This document shows, piece by piece, positions 17,375 through 26,848 of a stretch of DNA of 64,000 bases (its first letter is position 1; every line of letters starts with the position of its first letter). This DNA comes from Ruminococcus turbiniformis (lineage in GTDB: Bacteria; Bacillota; Clostridia; Lachnospirales; Lachnospiraceae): positions 1 through 64,000 of the forward strand of contig NZ_JAJEQX010000015.1 in the NCBI RefSeq assembly GCF_020687545.1. The letters run 5' to 3'. Below the pieces are notes generated by a model. It saw nothing but the letters and a program-made list of their open reading frames with translations. It was not told where the DNA came from and searched no databases. The position numbers and the translations under genes were made by a program.

Positions 17375-18871
17375 CTATCTGCATTTCAGTTTCTCCAGAT
17401 ATGCTGACGGACTCATTCCATACTGCTGTTTAAAGGAACGGCTGAAATAATAGGCGTCCGAATAACCTGAAAGCTCTGAAGCCTGAGTAACCGTAATATT
17501 CGGGTCTTCTTCCATCATCTGCCGTGCCTTTTCCATCCTCACCATAATCAGATATCTGCTTAACGAATATCCATATTCCTTTTTGAAAATGCTGCTTAAA
17601 TAGCTGGGGTTTACTTCCGTCTTTTCGGCAATCAGATTCAGTGTCAGATTATTCTGCCAGTAATTTTCATCAATATATTTTTTCGCTTCGTCAACTTTCT
17701 TCTTTCCGGAAGGAACCAGCCGCTCCCCCATCTGGCTGACACTTCTCTTTATCATTCCGGTCACCTGTTCCCTCAGTTCCCGGATATCTGTCAGATGCTC
17801 AAGTTCAGTCAGAATCTGTTTTTCCCGCTCATTCTCTTCCACAATATCTTCCCCCGTTTCGACAAGATACATAAAAAAATTTACGAGAATGTCCGTCGTG
17901 ACATATGCGATTACCTGTCTCGGGATATTCTCCGACGCAAAGCTTTCAAAGCAGTCTTCAACCTGTTTTTGCGCCTCCTCATATTTTCTGCTTCTTAAAA
18001 GAAACCTGAAGTCATGCGCCCGGTAGGGGATTCTTCCAAGACACTCTGTCACGCTCCCTGATTCATAAGGACAGATTTTCCCGAGCCTTCTGCCGTCAGC
18101 AAGCCCCTCATATGCCTCCTTATATGCTTCATGAAGCTGCAGAATGCCTTTGTGGATATTGCTGGTGCTTCCGAAAAAGCTTCCGCTCCCGCCGATCTCC
18201 TCCTCAATACACGCACACGCTGCCTGAACTTTAAAACGGAACTCCTCCGCCCCTTCCCGTCCTGCGGTAAGGAAGAGTCTGTCCGTCTGCATGTCGATCA
18301 TCTCTGTTTTTTCAAATTGTTCTTCGATCAGATCCGCGATATCCTGAGCATATGTTTCCACTGCCTGCTGGTCAGCGAAACGCACAAAGAACAGGCAGAT
18401 GTTTTCATCGTCTCTGTACCCGTATTTTTCCCAGTGCATTTCTGCCGTCCGCTCTGCAATGCCCGCAAAACTCTCTATGAAAAACTGCTTTCGAATATCA
18501 TCGATTCTGGCACAGGCATTCAGGAGTTCTTTTTCCAGCTCCTTTGGATCCAGCGGCTTCAGAAGGAAATTTACCGCTCCGAATCTGAGCGCTTCTCTGG
18601 CATAATCAAACTCGCCGTATGCGGTCAAAATAATGATCTGTATATCCGGATCCATTTCCTTTACCGCTCTGGAAACCTCAATTCCGTTTAAGAACGGAAT
18701 ATTAATGTCCATAATAATGATGTCCGGCCTTATGGACTGTACTTTTTCCAGGGCCTCCTGCCCATCCTCCGCTTCTCCCGCTATGTACAAATTAAGCTGT
18801 TCCCATGAAACCGTGCTTTTTACCAGTTCTCTCTGCAGATATTCATCATCAACGATCAGTACTGATCTCAT
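17375..18871 (-). CDS. YesN-type response regulator with AraC DNA-binding domain
   Basis: 498 residues. Receiver domain at 1-120 with phospho-acceptor Asp in IIIMDINIPFLNG (about 55), conserved Thr in ILTAYGEF and Lys in LLKPLDP (about 105). A middle region without named motifs spans 130-380. The C-terminal AraC domain (about 395-498) has two HTH units; the second reads YYFSRSFKQQYGMSPSAYL. Likely activates the downstream glycosidase/ABC operon. The start codon lies inside the end of the kinase gene (23-bp overlap), so translation is probably coupled. Confidence 0.92.
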   Translation of the reverse strand: MRSVLIVDDEYLQRELVKSTVSWEQLNLYIAGEAEDGQEALEKVQSIRPDIIIMDINIPFLNGIEVSRAVKEMDPDIQIIILTAYGEFDYAREALRFGAVNFLLKPLDPKELEKELLNACARIDDIRKQFFIESFAGIAERTAEMHWEKYGYRDDENICLFFVRFADQQAVETYAQDIADLIEEQFEKTEMIDMQTDRLFLTAGREGAEEFRFKVQAACACIEEEIGGSGSFFGSTSNIHKGILQLHEAYKEAYEGLADGRRLGKICPYESGSVTECLGRIPYRAHDFRFLLRSRKYEEAQKQVEDCFESFASENIPRQVIAYVTTDILVNFFMYLVETGEDIVEENEREKQILTELEHLTDIRELREQVTGMIKRSVSQMGERLVPSGKKKVDEAKKYIDENYWQNNLTLNLIAEKTEVNPSYLSSIFKKEYGYSLSRYLIMVRMEKARQMMEEDPNITVTQASELSGYSDAYYFSRSFKQQYGMSPSAYLEKLKCR

Positions 18872-20654
18872 TGTGTCCCGCCTTTCCCTGTCCCGGTATT
18901 TTTACAATCACTTCCGTTCCCTCCCCGGGTTTACTTTGGATTGAAATGCCAGCCTCCTCTCCGAAATAGAGTCGGAGCCTCTGGCGTATACTGTACAGCC
19001 CGAATGATTTTTCCCTGGATTTTTCTTCTTCGGACAAAATTTCTTCTGCCCGCTCCGCACTCATCCCGGCTCCGTTGTCTGAGATTCGAATTACCACGTC
19101 CGCCCCGTTTCCCGCTCCGCAAACAGAAATTTTTCCCTGATGAGGGACATTCTTTACACCATGATAGATCGCATTCTCGACAATCGGCTGAAGTGTCAGC
19201 TTTACAATCGGGACATCCATAATTGCTTCGTCAAACTCAATCTGAAAAATAATTTTGTCCCTGTACCGCATCTTCTGTATCTGAATATAACTCTCTATAT
19301 TTTCCACTTCCGTCCGAAGCGAGATCAGATTTTTCCCGCTGCTTAATGCTGTCCGGTAGAACTGCCCGATAGCGTGGATCATCTGGAACGCGTCATCCGG
19401 CCGGTTCATCTTGATCAGCGCGCTGACGCTGCTGAGCGTATTATAAAGAAAATGGGGGTTAATCTGTGCCTGGAGAACAGCGAACTCGTATTTGCGTTTA
19501 TCTCGCTGCTCCCGGTAAACCTGCTGTACGAGCGTCTCAATCTGCACTGTCATTTTGTTGAATGCATCCGCCAGCACGCCGGTTTCATCACCGGAGCGCA
19601 CCGGAACACTGACATGGAGATCTCCTTTCCCGAAACGCTTCATTGTATCCGCCAGTTCCGAAAGCGGCCTGGCCACCGTATGCGCGACAAAAAAGCTGAG
19701 CAGCGCGGCAGCAGCCACCGCAAAAACCCCGACCACATAAAGTACAACCGTCATGATTTTTCCCGGTTCCAGAAGCATACTGACCGGCGTGACGCCGATC
19801 ATCATCCAGTCCAGCGTTCCAATCTCTGCTGCCGTAACCAGGCACCGTTCCCCTCCGATCTGGAACGACTTTCCTTCATCGTTATTCTTTTGGAGCACCC
19901 ACTGAAAAAAATCTCTGTCAGCAATATTCTGCGCCGTCTGTTCCGTATTTTCAGACGCAAGCTTTACGTTCCCGCTCGTATCCGTAATCAGATACTGTCC
20001 TTCCGCCTGATATTTTAAAGGAGTAAAAATCTTCTGAAGCAGTTCGGAATTATATTCAACCACTATATATCCTTTCACCTGTCCCGATGAGTATTCCCTG
20101 TACGGCCGCATATAGGCAATGCCGTCTCCGGGGCCTTCCTCGTCCTCATATTCATATAAATCCAGCCATGCAGGTTTCTCGGGCATCTTTTGAATTTCCT
20201 CAAGCAGATTCAAATAAGCCGCCGCACGGGACCGGATAGAATTTGTGTTGACCATTTCTCCGCCTGTCGTATAGACAGAAATGCTGCTGAACTGATTCTC
20301 CGGATACAGGGCCTCCAGATAGTCAAGGCGGCTTTCTACCTTCATCCTCTGCTGAAGCCTCTGTGCTATTCCAGTCTCCCTGCCGTTCTGGAACCAGTTT
20401 TCCACATCCTCATCTGTAAAAAGCACCTTTGTTATCCTTTCCGCGTCAAGGAGAATATCCGCACAATTATCAGACACAGTTTCAAATCTCTGCACATAAG
20501 ATTCCGTTACTATGTCCAAAACCGCCTTTTCAAAAAATACCTGCAGAATCAGAGTAAAAGAAACCAGGACAAAAGCAATCATCCCGATATTCAGAAACGT
20601 AATCTTTTTCGCAAGCGAGAGCTTTCCATAGCATTCTTTCAAAATTTTTTTCAT
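18849..20654 (-). CDS. YesM-type sensor histidine kinase
   Basis: 601 residues. TM helix at about 18-38, extracellular dCache-like sensor (40-290), second TM at about 300-322, HAMP (325-375), then the His_kinase domain with INPHFLYNTLSS (phospho-His near 400) and HATPase motifs GVKN (N box), ISDNGAGM (G1) and a SFGLYSIRQRL segment. Membrane kinases of this class pair with YesN proteins and sense extracellular carbohydrate, often through a binding protein. First gene of the two-component operon; a TTTAGGAGACGG-type site precedes ATG. Confidence 0.93.
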   Translation of the reverse strand: MKKILKECYGKLSLAKKITFLNIGMIAFVLVSFTLILQVFFEKAVLDIVTESYVQRFETVSDNCADILLDAERITKVLFTDEDVENWFQNGRETGIAQRLQQRMKVESRLDYLEALYPENQFSSISVYTTGGEMVNTNSIRSRAAAYLNLLEEIQKMPEKPAWLDLYEYEDEEGPGDGIAYMRPYREYSSGQVKGYIVVEYNSELLQKIFTPLKYQAEGQYLITDTSGNVKLASENTEQTAQNIADRDFFQWVLQKNNDEGKSFQIGGERCLVTAAEIGTLDWMMIGVTPVSMLLEPGKIMTVVLYVVGVFAVAAAALLSFFVAHTVARPLSELADTMKRFGKGDLHVSVPVRSGDETGVLADAFNKMTVQIETLVQQVYREQRDKRKYEFAVLQAQINPHFLYNTLSSVSALIKMNRPDDAFQMIHAIGQFYRTALSSGKNLISLRTEVENIESYIQIQKMRYRDKIIFQIEFDEAIMDVPIVKLTLQPIVENAIYHGVKNVPHQGKISVCGAGNGADVVIRISDNGAGMSAERAEEILSEEEKSREKSFGLYSIRQRLRLYFGEEAGISIQSKPGEGTEVIVKIPGQGKAGHNEISTDR

Positions 20655-20852
20655 GGCAGACCGTCTCCTTTAGCTCCCTGTGTGCCTGAAACACAGCGGG
20701 ACAGCTTATACGCTATTAATTATAGTACATGCTGCCGTGCTTTTTCAAGGCAGCCCTCTGACGCCGTAAAGCAATACCCGGAAAAGAAAACGGACGCGCC
20801 AGATTCTTACAGCACGTCCGCAAATTTTCATTTTATAAAGTTCCTGCCGGCT

Positions 20853-21113
20853 CTACCATCTCTTTTCCACACCCGGGCAGTGCCGCACGGCAATCGCCGC
20901 GCGCATCTCCACAAAGCACCCGCACACCCGGCACATTCCGTTAAGGAGCTGATCACACTCCCTGCACAGAACCAGCCTTCGCTCATATTCTGCGTCAGAG
21001 GCTCTGTCATCCTCGGAAAGATTTGCAATATATGTGTACATGTTCTGGAAATACGCCTCCTCCGGCATGTCCCGCAGGAGGCATTTCCGGCATATTCTCT
21101 GTGTGTCCGGCAT
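20853..21113 (-). CDS. Small cysteine-rich protein (DUF6171-like)
   Basis: 86 residues from ATG 21113, chosen because AGAGAGG lies about 9 bp upstream and clear of the GH51 stop at 21137; a longer frame to 21167 overlaps GH51. Eight Cys occur as CRKC near 9-12, a CRECDQL pair near 52-55 and CRVCGC near 62-67, with a last Cys near 80: a likely zinc-binding or Fe-S-like fold. It belongs to a small uncharacterised family common in Lachnospiraceae. Its place 23 bp downstream of the arabinofuranosidase suggests co-transcription, not necessarily shared function. Confidence 0.6.
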   Translation of the reverse strand: MPDTQRICRKCLLRDMPEEAYFQNMYTYIANLSEDDRASDAEYERRLVLCRECDQLLNGMCRVCGCFVEMRAAIAVRHCPGVEKRW

Positions 21114-21136
21114 TCTTTTCAACCTCTCTTCGTCTC

Positions 21137-22639
21137 TTACCTCAGTTCCAGATGAAGAACGCTGCACGGCGGAATGGTGAACTTCACACCGCTCTCCGTC
21201 ACCTCAGCTCCGTCATATTTTTTCACCGTAACGTGCTCCGGATCTTCAAAGGTATTCATCGCACGCATCTCATCTGTCACGATCTCGCCTTTCACTTCAT
21301 TCACATTCCAGTCCACCATATGCGCGTCCACGCTGTAGCTCTCCTCCAGGGAAAGGTTTGTCACCGTGATGTGCATTACGCCGTCCGCGTCAACGGATAC
21401 AGATTCTGTAAGGTTCGGCACTCTCCACTCATCGTCCACACCGATTGTCTCTGTCTCAATGCTGCTGTCAACCAGATCCGAATCCTGATGGTATTTGTAC
21501 ATGTCAAATACGTGATATGTCGGCGTCTTAATCATCTTGTCGCCCTCTGTCAGGATCACGGCCTGCAGCACGTTTACGATCTGCGCAAGGTTCGCCATCT
21601 TCACACGGTCGCTGTGTTTGTTGAAGATATTCAGAGTGATTCCGGCAACGAGCGCATCCCTCATCGTGTTCTGCTGATAGAGGAATCCCGGATTTGTTCC
21701 CGGCTCGCATGTAAACCATGTTCCCCACTCATCCACGATCATGCCGACCTTCTTCTCCGGATCATATTCATCCATGATTGCCCCGTGGCGGCGGATAAGC
21801 TCATCCATAAACAGCGCTTTGTACAGCGTCTTGTACCATACTTTTTCGTCAAAGTCCGTAGCGCTTCCCTTGATCTCCCATCCTTCCGGATGCACATAAT
21901 AATGAAGGGAAAGACCGTCCATGAATCCGTGCTGTGCCGGAAGCGAATGTCTGTAGCATGTAGCCAGAACATCTTTTGTCCACTCGTAGTCATCTACATT
22001 GGCTCCGCAGCAGATTTTCTGAATGTGGTGATCCGCCTTATAATCGCGCACATATGTCTGATATCTGCGGTATTCATTTGCGTAGAAATCCGGATTCATG
22101 TTTCCGCCGCAGCCCCAGTTCTCATTTCCCACGCCGAAGAAATCCACTTTCCACGGCTCTTTGCTTCCGTTTTTCTCCCTCAGCTCTGCCATGGGCGAAA
22201 CGCCTTCGAACGTCATGTACTCGACCCACTCCTGCATCTCCTGCACTGTGCCGCTTCCGAGGTTTCCGTTGATATAAGTCTCGCATCCGAGCTGACGGCA
22301 CAGTTCAAAGAACTCATGGGTTCCGAAGCTGTTGTCCTCCACAACGCCGCCCCAGTGCGTGTTGACGATTTTCTTCCGGTTTTCCTTCGGGCCGATTCCG
22401 TCCTTCCAGTGATACTCGTCCGCAAAGCATCCTCCGGGCCAGCGCAGAATCGGCACGCGGATCGCCTTTAACGCCTCCACCACGTCGGTACGCATACCGT
22501 TTACATTTTCGATGGGTGAATTTTCTCCCACGTAGATTCCTTCATAGATACATCTTCCGAGATGCTCGGAAAAGTGTCCGTATATCTCCTTGTTGATCCT
22601 GCTTAATTTTCTGTTCGGGTTGATTACCATTTTTGTCAT
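21137..22639 (-). CDS. Alpha-L-arabinofuranosidase, GH51
   Basis: Removes terminal arabinofuranose from arabinan, arabinoxylan or arabino-oligosaccharides; 500 residues without signal peptide, so intracellular. GH51 landmarks are clear: [15 protein letters not shown] near 21-35, [13 protein letters not shown] near 66-78, acid/base Glu in GNENWGCGG near 172, and nucleophile Glu in VDEWGTW near 294. The C-terminal beta-sandwich ends [17 protein letters not shown] lies 10 bp before ATG, with a small GC hairpin (22672-22690) just upstream. It is the last large enzyme of the arabinan locus. Confidence 0.94.
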   Translation of the reverse strand: MTKMVINPNRKLSRINKEIYGHFSEHLGRCIYEGIYVGENSPIENVNGMRTDVVEALKAIRVPILRWPGGCFADEYHWKDGIGPKENRKKIVNTHWGGVVEDNSFGTHEFFELCRQLGCETYINGNLGSGTVQEMQEWVEYMTFEGVSPMAELREKNGSKEPWKVDFFGVGNENWGCGGNMNPDFYANEYRRYQTYVRDYKADHHIQKICCGANVDDYEWTKDVLATCYRHSLPAQHGFMDGLSLHYYVHPEGWEIKGSATDFDEKVWYKTLYKALFMDELIRRHGAIMDEYDPEKKVGMIVDEWGTWFTCEPGTNPGFLYQQNTMRDALVAGITLNIFNKHSDRVKMANLAQIVNVLQAVILTEGDKMIKTPTYHVFDMYKYHQDSDLVDSSIETETIGVDDEWRVPNLTESVSVDADGVMHITVTNLSLEESYSVDAHMVDWNVNEVKGEIVTDEMRAMNTFEDPEHVTVKKYDGAEVTESGVKFTIPPCSVLHLELR

Positions 22640-22735
22640 TGCTGTATGCCTCCTGCTGCTTCTTTTTTTCCGCCCGCCGATGCAGCGGGCATTCCCCTGT
22701 TTGTCACATTTTTTGTCACATTGAAAGCCCGCCCG

Positions 22736-24190
22736 TTATATCGCGTTCAGGCCGCTTCCCCATATGGAGACTCCGGTCTCGGAGCAGAGTGCGGTAAATG
22801 TCATCACGTATTTCTTTCCGTCTTCATCCCACTGTTTCAGAAATACACCTTTGTAAGTGTCTCCGTCTATGGTGATCTCCGCGCCGTAATCCCCGGTGAG
22901 CTTCCATGTTCCTTCAGCCGCTCCGCTGATCTCTCCGTTTTTCTTAAGCACAATCTCTTCCGACACCTTCGCCTCGGCCGAGATATCTCTTCCATGGTTG
23001 ATCAGCTTGTATGTTCCTGTCAGGCTGTCTTCCTCACACGGCTCCGCTGTCTCTTCCGCGTACCGGTACGGAGCGATCACCGGCCAGCCGTCCTCGTTGA
23101 AGAACATCTGATGCACTCTCACCTGATGTTCCTCGCCGCTGTTTTCAAACCGGGTGTGATAAATAATAAAATATTTGCCCGACTCCTCATCGTACAGACA
23201 GGAGTTATGTCCCGGCGAGAGATAACCGTTCCGCTCTTCTCCCTCCTCGCCTTCTTTCCACTCGAACCGGTAGCCGCCCATCAGCTTTGTTCCGTACTGT
23301 TCCGCCGTCACATCGCTGAAAGTGGAGCCCGACGGTCCCTTGCAGTCGGTCATCTCCTGTCCCATGGAATCCACATACGGGCCGTTCGGATTTTCAGACC
23401 GGCACACACGGATATTGTATCCTCCGTCAGAGTCAAGCCCGCCAAAAGACAGGAACAGATAATAGTACCCTGTATCTTCATTATAGATAACATAGGGCGC
23501 CTCGATCCTTAAGTGATTTCCGCCCAGAAGCTTCTCCCCGTAACCGCTCTCCAGTTCAAGCCCGGTCTCCGGGTCCATCTCCTTTATGAAAATACCGCCC
23601 GAGTAGGAGCCGTAGATCATCCACAGCCGTCCTTCCGCGTCATAAAACACGTTGGGGTCCACCGTATTCGGGTCTGTCGCCGCCTGATACAGGTTGCCGT
23701 CCTCGTCCTCTTCCGAGGCGTCCATTCCGGATTTGAGCATGAGCCCTTCATTTTCATAGGGCCCTGCCACACTGTCCGAAACCGCGGTTCCCAGACAGGA
23801 GACCGGCGTGTCACCCTGGCAGTTGCAGTAATAGAGATGATAGTTCCCATCGTTTAACTTCACCACATCGGGCGCCCAGAACGTATTGCTGTGAGACCAC
23901 TCAAAAGCGTCTTTCATTACAGAATACACATCCGGAATAATCTCATTGTCATCCTTTACTCCCTGGTTTACATATGTCCAGTTCATAAGATCATCTGACT
24001 TTGCCACTGCCAGATGTGATCCGAAAATGTAATAACTTCCGTCCTCTCCCTCTACGACAGACGGGTCGTGCACCGACACCTCGGAAAACTCCTTTTCCAC
24101 CGGTTCGCCGGCTTTTAATTTTTCCTGTTTTGCGCACGCCGTCATCGTCAGAGACAGGAGCAAAAGCGCACATACCGATAATTTCTTCAC
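22736..24190 (-). CDS. Secreted GH43 endo-arabinanase-like lipoprotein
   Basis: 484 residues from GTG 24188-24190; GGAGGT at 24195-24200 rules out the more upstream TTG at 24208, which would contain the ribosome site. Lipoprotein signal with LTMTAC lipobox (Cys19). The GH43 five-blade propeller shows the three expected acids: base Asp in VHDPSVV (about 41), pKa-modulating Asp in VDPNVF (about 181) and general acid Glu in IEAPYVIY (about 230). A C-terminal beta domain (about 370-484) matches arabinanases with a lipocalin-like extension. Anchored outside, it would cut arabinan backbone to feed the ABC importer. Confidence 0.9.
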   Translation of the reverse strand: MKKLSVCALLLLSLTMTACAKQEKLKAGEPVEKEFSEVSVHDPSVVEGEDGSYYIFGSHLAVAKSDDLMNWTYVNQGVKDDNEIIPDVYSVMKDAFEWSHSNTFWAPDVVKLNDGNYHLYYCNCQGDTPVSCLGTAVSDSVAGPYENEGLMLKSGMDASEEDEDGNLYQAATDPNTVDPNVFYDAEGRLWMIYGSYSGGIFIKEMDPETGLELESGYGEKLLGGNHLRIEAPYVIYNEDTGYYYLFLSFGGLDSDGGYNIRVCRSENPNGPYVDSMGQEMTDCKGPSGSTFSDVTAEQYGTKLMGGYRFEWKEGEEGEERNGYLSPGHNSCLYDEESGKYFIIYHTRFENSGEEHQVRVHQMFFNEDGWPVIAPYRYAEETAEPCEEDSLTGTYKLINHGRDISAEAKVSEEIVLKKNGEISGAAEGTWKLTGDYGAEITIDGDTYKGVFLKQWDEDGKKYVMTFTALCSETGVSIWGSGLNAI

Positions 24191-24205
24191 TTTTACCTCC
24201 GAAAC

Positions 24206-24249
24206 CAAAAAGACGGCTCAATCCCGCAGTTTCCCGCAGGTATTGAGCC
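24206..24249 (-). terminator. Intrinsic terminator after the ArsR-like regulator
   Basis: Minus-strand stem GGCTCAATACCTGCGG / CCGCA-GGGATTGAGCC at 24215-24249, followed by TCTTTTTGG. It lies 88 bp past the regulator stop and isolates the GH43 lipoprotein gene from it. Confidence 0.85.
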
Positions 24250-24336
24250 GCCGTATTCACATTTTTCCGTTTGTCCGGCCGCCTTTTGGCAGTCCGCCTG
24301 CAATTCCGGAATATGCCGTCAGGCACTTCCGGCCAT

Positions 24337-25257
24337 TTACATCGGACTGTAGGCAATCCGGACTTTGATATCCTGATTATAGTTTCCAAAACCGCTGCCG
24401 AAGATCGTCAGTCCTCCGACGTTTTTCGCGTCTTCCTCGACCTGGAATTTAAACCGTATTGTACTCTTGTAGTCCAGATTGAACTGTCTGATATTTACAT
24501 CAGATATTTTCAGTCCGTCCACAAAGGTTCCCTTCCTGTTGATGACGATCATCTTCAGAAGTCCGTACTGGTTCCAGTTCGGGAACCACCAGTCCGGGGT
24601 AAAAATCCCCTGTACATCGCCATAGTCTCCCGGGCTCGTCCATGTCCCGATTTTCACGTCATTGAGAAAAAACGAGATGTCTGACGGCCAGTCGTTGTTT
24701 ATGCCCGGCGCCTCCGAACTGATCTCAAGCGAGAGCGTAATCTGGTCGATTTTCGTCGCGCTCGGGAGCAGATTCGGAATAAGATATTCGATATACCCTT
24801 TTGTAAACCAGAGAATCCGCGCCTTGATCCTGTCCGGATGAGCAAAATATCTCGGGTCGTCCACCTCTCCGACAATCGCCCGGTCTGTCGCCAGTCCGCA
24901 TGTTGGATATACTTCGTAATTCGAATAATGCCCGATGCTTACCTCTGTGTTGTAAATATTATTCTCATCCTCGAACTCATCATCTTCTACCTCAAACAGG
25001 ATCTTGTCTACCGCAACCCTGCAGAGTTTCTGATTGCCATGGCCGCCGCGCTCCGCCAAAACCTGGATAATGCCGCTCTCCTCCAGCTTCTTAACGTGGC
25101 TGGTAAGTGCGCCGTTCGTAATCCCAAGAGCGGAGGCCAGCTCATTCATGTTCATCTCGCGGTTCTCCAGGAGCAGCTTCACAAGATTGATTCTCAGTTC
25201 AGAACCCAGCGCTTTAAAGACCGGAAGCCCTTCATCCAAACTCTTAATGTGCAACAT
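24337..25257 (-). CDS. ArsR-like winged-helix regulator with large beta-rich C-terminal domain
   Basis: 306 residues. Residues about 8-90 form an ArsR-type winged helix (ALGSELRINLVKLLLENREM then LASALGITNGALTSHVKKLE). Residues about 125-306 are a beta-rich, aromatic-rich domain (DWWFPNWNQYG near 220; a GSGFGNYNQDI tail) reminiscent of carbohydrate-binding jelly rolls; no metal-binding Cys of classical ArsR sensors is present. It sits inside the arabinan locus and likely senses an arabinose-derived ligand. An operator-like palindrome overlaps its own start point (25291-25306), indicating autoregulation. Ligand and mode are inferred. Confidence 0.82.
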   Translation of the reverse strand: MLHIKSLDEGLPVFKALGSELRINLVKLLLENREMNMNELASALGITNGALTSHVKKLEESGIIQVLAERGGHGNQKLCRVAVDKILFEVEDDEFEDENNIYNTEVSIGHYSNYEVYPTCGLATDRAIVGEVDDPRYFAHPDRIKARILWFTKGYIEYLIPNLLPSATKIDQITLSLEISSEAPGINNDWPSDISFFLNDVKIGTWTSPGDYGDVQGIFTPDWWFPNWNQYGLLKMIVINRKGTFVDGLKISDVNIRQFNLDYKSTIRFKFQVEEDAKNVGGLTIFGSGFGNYNQDIKVRIAYSPM

Positions 25258-25290
25258 CGCTACTTCCTACTTTCCGGATAACCTTACTAT

Positions 25291-25306
25291 TTTAGATTAA
25301 CCTAAA
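25291..25306. promoter_or_regulatory. Arabinan-regulon operator at the regulator's own promoter
   Basis: TTTAGATTAACCTAAA, an inverted repeat with TTTAG/CTAAA arms around six bases. It covers the predicted transcription start and the stop codon of the upstream GH43 gene, so binding would block the regulator's own transcription. Confidence 0.7.
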
Positions 25307-26693
25307 CAATACTATACATGAATTTTTTCCAATATGCAAGACCCGAATTATCAATTCCCGTAACCACCGTCACGGTTCCTCCGTTTTCAAAATCCGGGCA
25401 TCTGTATATGACACAGTTTCCTGTGCATCCTTCTGCGTCTTCCATCTCCGTCTCGCCGGAAAACGTCATGCGGTTGTCAGCCGCGGCGAATGTCAGTCCC
25501 TCTCCGGTGCCTTTTGCCTCCTCCGGGGAAAGCGGCTCAAACTTTTCCCCCTGGTAAGGCTCCGGCCCGAATACCGGCCATCCATCCACAAAAAACATAG
25601 GACGCACCATCATATAGTGCACCGTATAGCTCGCGCGCTGTTCTTCCTCGTCATAGACGCGGTTCACAGAAGCTCCGTCGCGGAAATGATGGACGAAAAA
25701 GTACCTCTTCGACACCGGATCATAAAAGGGCACTCCGTGTCCGGGGCCTCTGATTCCTCCCCACTCCCAGCCGTTTTCGTCCGTGTTTCTGTCTGCATTT
25801 CCATCTGCATTTCTATCTGCGTTTCCGTCTGCGTTTTCATCTGTTTTTACACAGGGATTTTCTGCCCGGAAGCAGTAGCTTCCCGCGAGTTTGAGTCCCA
25901 TGGACTCTCCTCGAAGGTCCGCTCCGTCCACGTCCGTATAAGGGCCTTCGGCATGCCGGCTGCGCCCCACCCGGATATCGTAGTCGTCTCCCAGCCACCC
26001 GTAGGACTGGAACAGGTAGAAGTACCCCGTCTCCGGCACATAGATCACTGCCGCCCCTTCGGGTCCGTCCGACGTCGCGTCATCCGGTTTCCGGGAGATA
26101 CATTTTCCCAGGCTGCGGGGATCTTTATCCGCCGGAAGCCCGGTCTTCTCATCCAGCTCTTTTATATAGATCCCTCCGAAAAAGGAACCGTAAACAAGGA
26201 AACATTTTCCTCCGTCCCGCACAATGTGCGGGTCAATCCCGTTCGGATACGTATCGTCCGTGCCCCATGTATCGACCACGACGCCCCTGTTCTCGAAAGG
26301 TCCCAGCGGGCCGTCCGCCACGGCAAGCCAGATCCTCGACTCCGAGCTTCCGAATGCCTTTGTTGCGGAATAGTACAGCCTGTATTCTCCATGTACATAC
26401 TCCGCGAACGGTGCCCAGAATCCTTCCGTCTCCGGGTAATCTCCATTGTCTGCGCCTTCTTCCGCAGCCTTCTGCGAGAGCACAGTTCCTTCATATTTAA
26501 AATGTACCAGATCGTCCGAACTCCGGACCGGAATACCTCTCTTTTCACAGAGCCCTGACTCCGGACGGTACACATCGGTACTGTAAGAATAGTACCTGCG
26601 GCTTTCCGGGTCCCACATCATGGACGGATCATGGGACCACACAGCCGGATTTTCGCTTACGTCTGTGTCGTTCAGCCGAAGTGTCCTCTCCAT
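25302..26693 (-). CDS. Intracellular GH43 endo-arabinanase-like enzyme with repeat insertion
   Basis: 463 residues from ATG 26691-26693 (AAGGAGG about 11 bp upstream; the only earlier start in frame is a TTG). No signal peptide. Base Asp in WSHDPSMM (about 24), Asp in NGIDPHIV (about 155) and Glu in GPEGAAVIY (about 205) give a complete GH43 triad. A low-complexity insertion of NADG/NADR/NTDE units (about residues 285-305), encoded by a 12-bp tandem repeat near 25790-25850, interrupts a surface loop and is not part of the usual fold. Reads towards the regulator gene and follows the ABC importer genes. Confidence 0.88.
   Translation of the reverse strand: MERTLRLNDTDVSENPAVWSHDPSMMWDPESRRYYSYSTDVYRPESGLCEKRGIPVRSSDDLVHFKYEGTVLSQKAAEEGADNGDYPETEGFWAPFAEYVHGEYRLYYSATKAFGSSESRIWLAVADGPLGPFENRGVVVDTWGTDDTYPNGIDPHIVRDGGKCFLVYGSFFGGIYIKELDEKTGLPADKDPRSLGKCISRKPDDATSDGPEGAAVIYVPETGYFYLFQSYGWLGDDYDIRVGRSRHAEGPYTDVDGADLRGESMGLKLAGSYCFRAENPCVKTDENADGNADRNADGNADRNTDENGWEWGGIRGPGHGVPFYDPVSKRYFFVHHFRDGASVNRVYDEEEQRASYTVHYMMVRPMFFVDGWPVFGPEPYQGEKFEPLSPEEAKGTGEGLTFAAADNRMTFSGETEMEDAEGCTGNCVIYRCPDFENGGTVTVVTGIDNSGLAYWKKFMYSIV
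25311..25339 (-). promoter_or_regulatory. Sigma-A promoter of the ArsR-like regulator
   Basis: Minus-strand TTGCAT (25334-25339), 17-bp spacer, TATAGT (25311-25316). The promoter lies within the last codons of the upstream GH43 gene. Confidence 0.6.
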
Positions 26694-26801
26694 TTCATTT
26701 TCATCCTCCTTTTCTCCAGACAATCACCGGAAGTGCCAAAAGGCACATTCCGGGATTGTAAGCGGTCGCCAAGGTCTCGGACTTTGGCTCGTCGCCTGTA
26801 C

Positions 26802-26840
26802 AAAAAGGGGCTGCTGTCAGTCAGTCTGAACAGCAGCCCC
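26802..26840 (-). terminator. Intrinsic terminator after ABC system B
   Basis: GGGGCTGCTGT pairs with ACAGCAGCCCC and is followed by TTTTTG on the minus strand, 9 bp past the last permease gene. A strong, classical Rho-independent terminator. Confidence 0.9.
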
Positions 26841-26848
26841 GTGCGCCG

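Noticed and set aside
20190-21155. Plus-strand open frame across the YesM start and small Cys-rich gene
   Set aside because: Antisense to good genes on the minus strand and rich in His/Arg/Pro, typical of shadow frames.
22646-23512. 288-codon plus-strand open frame opposite the GH43 lipoprotein
   Set aside because: Its opposite strand encodes a recognisable GH43 with catalytic residues; the antisense product has no family features.
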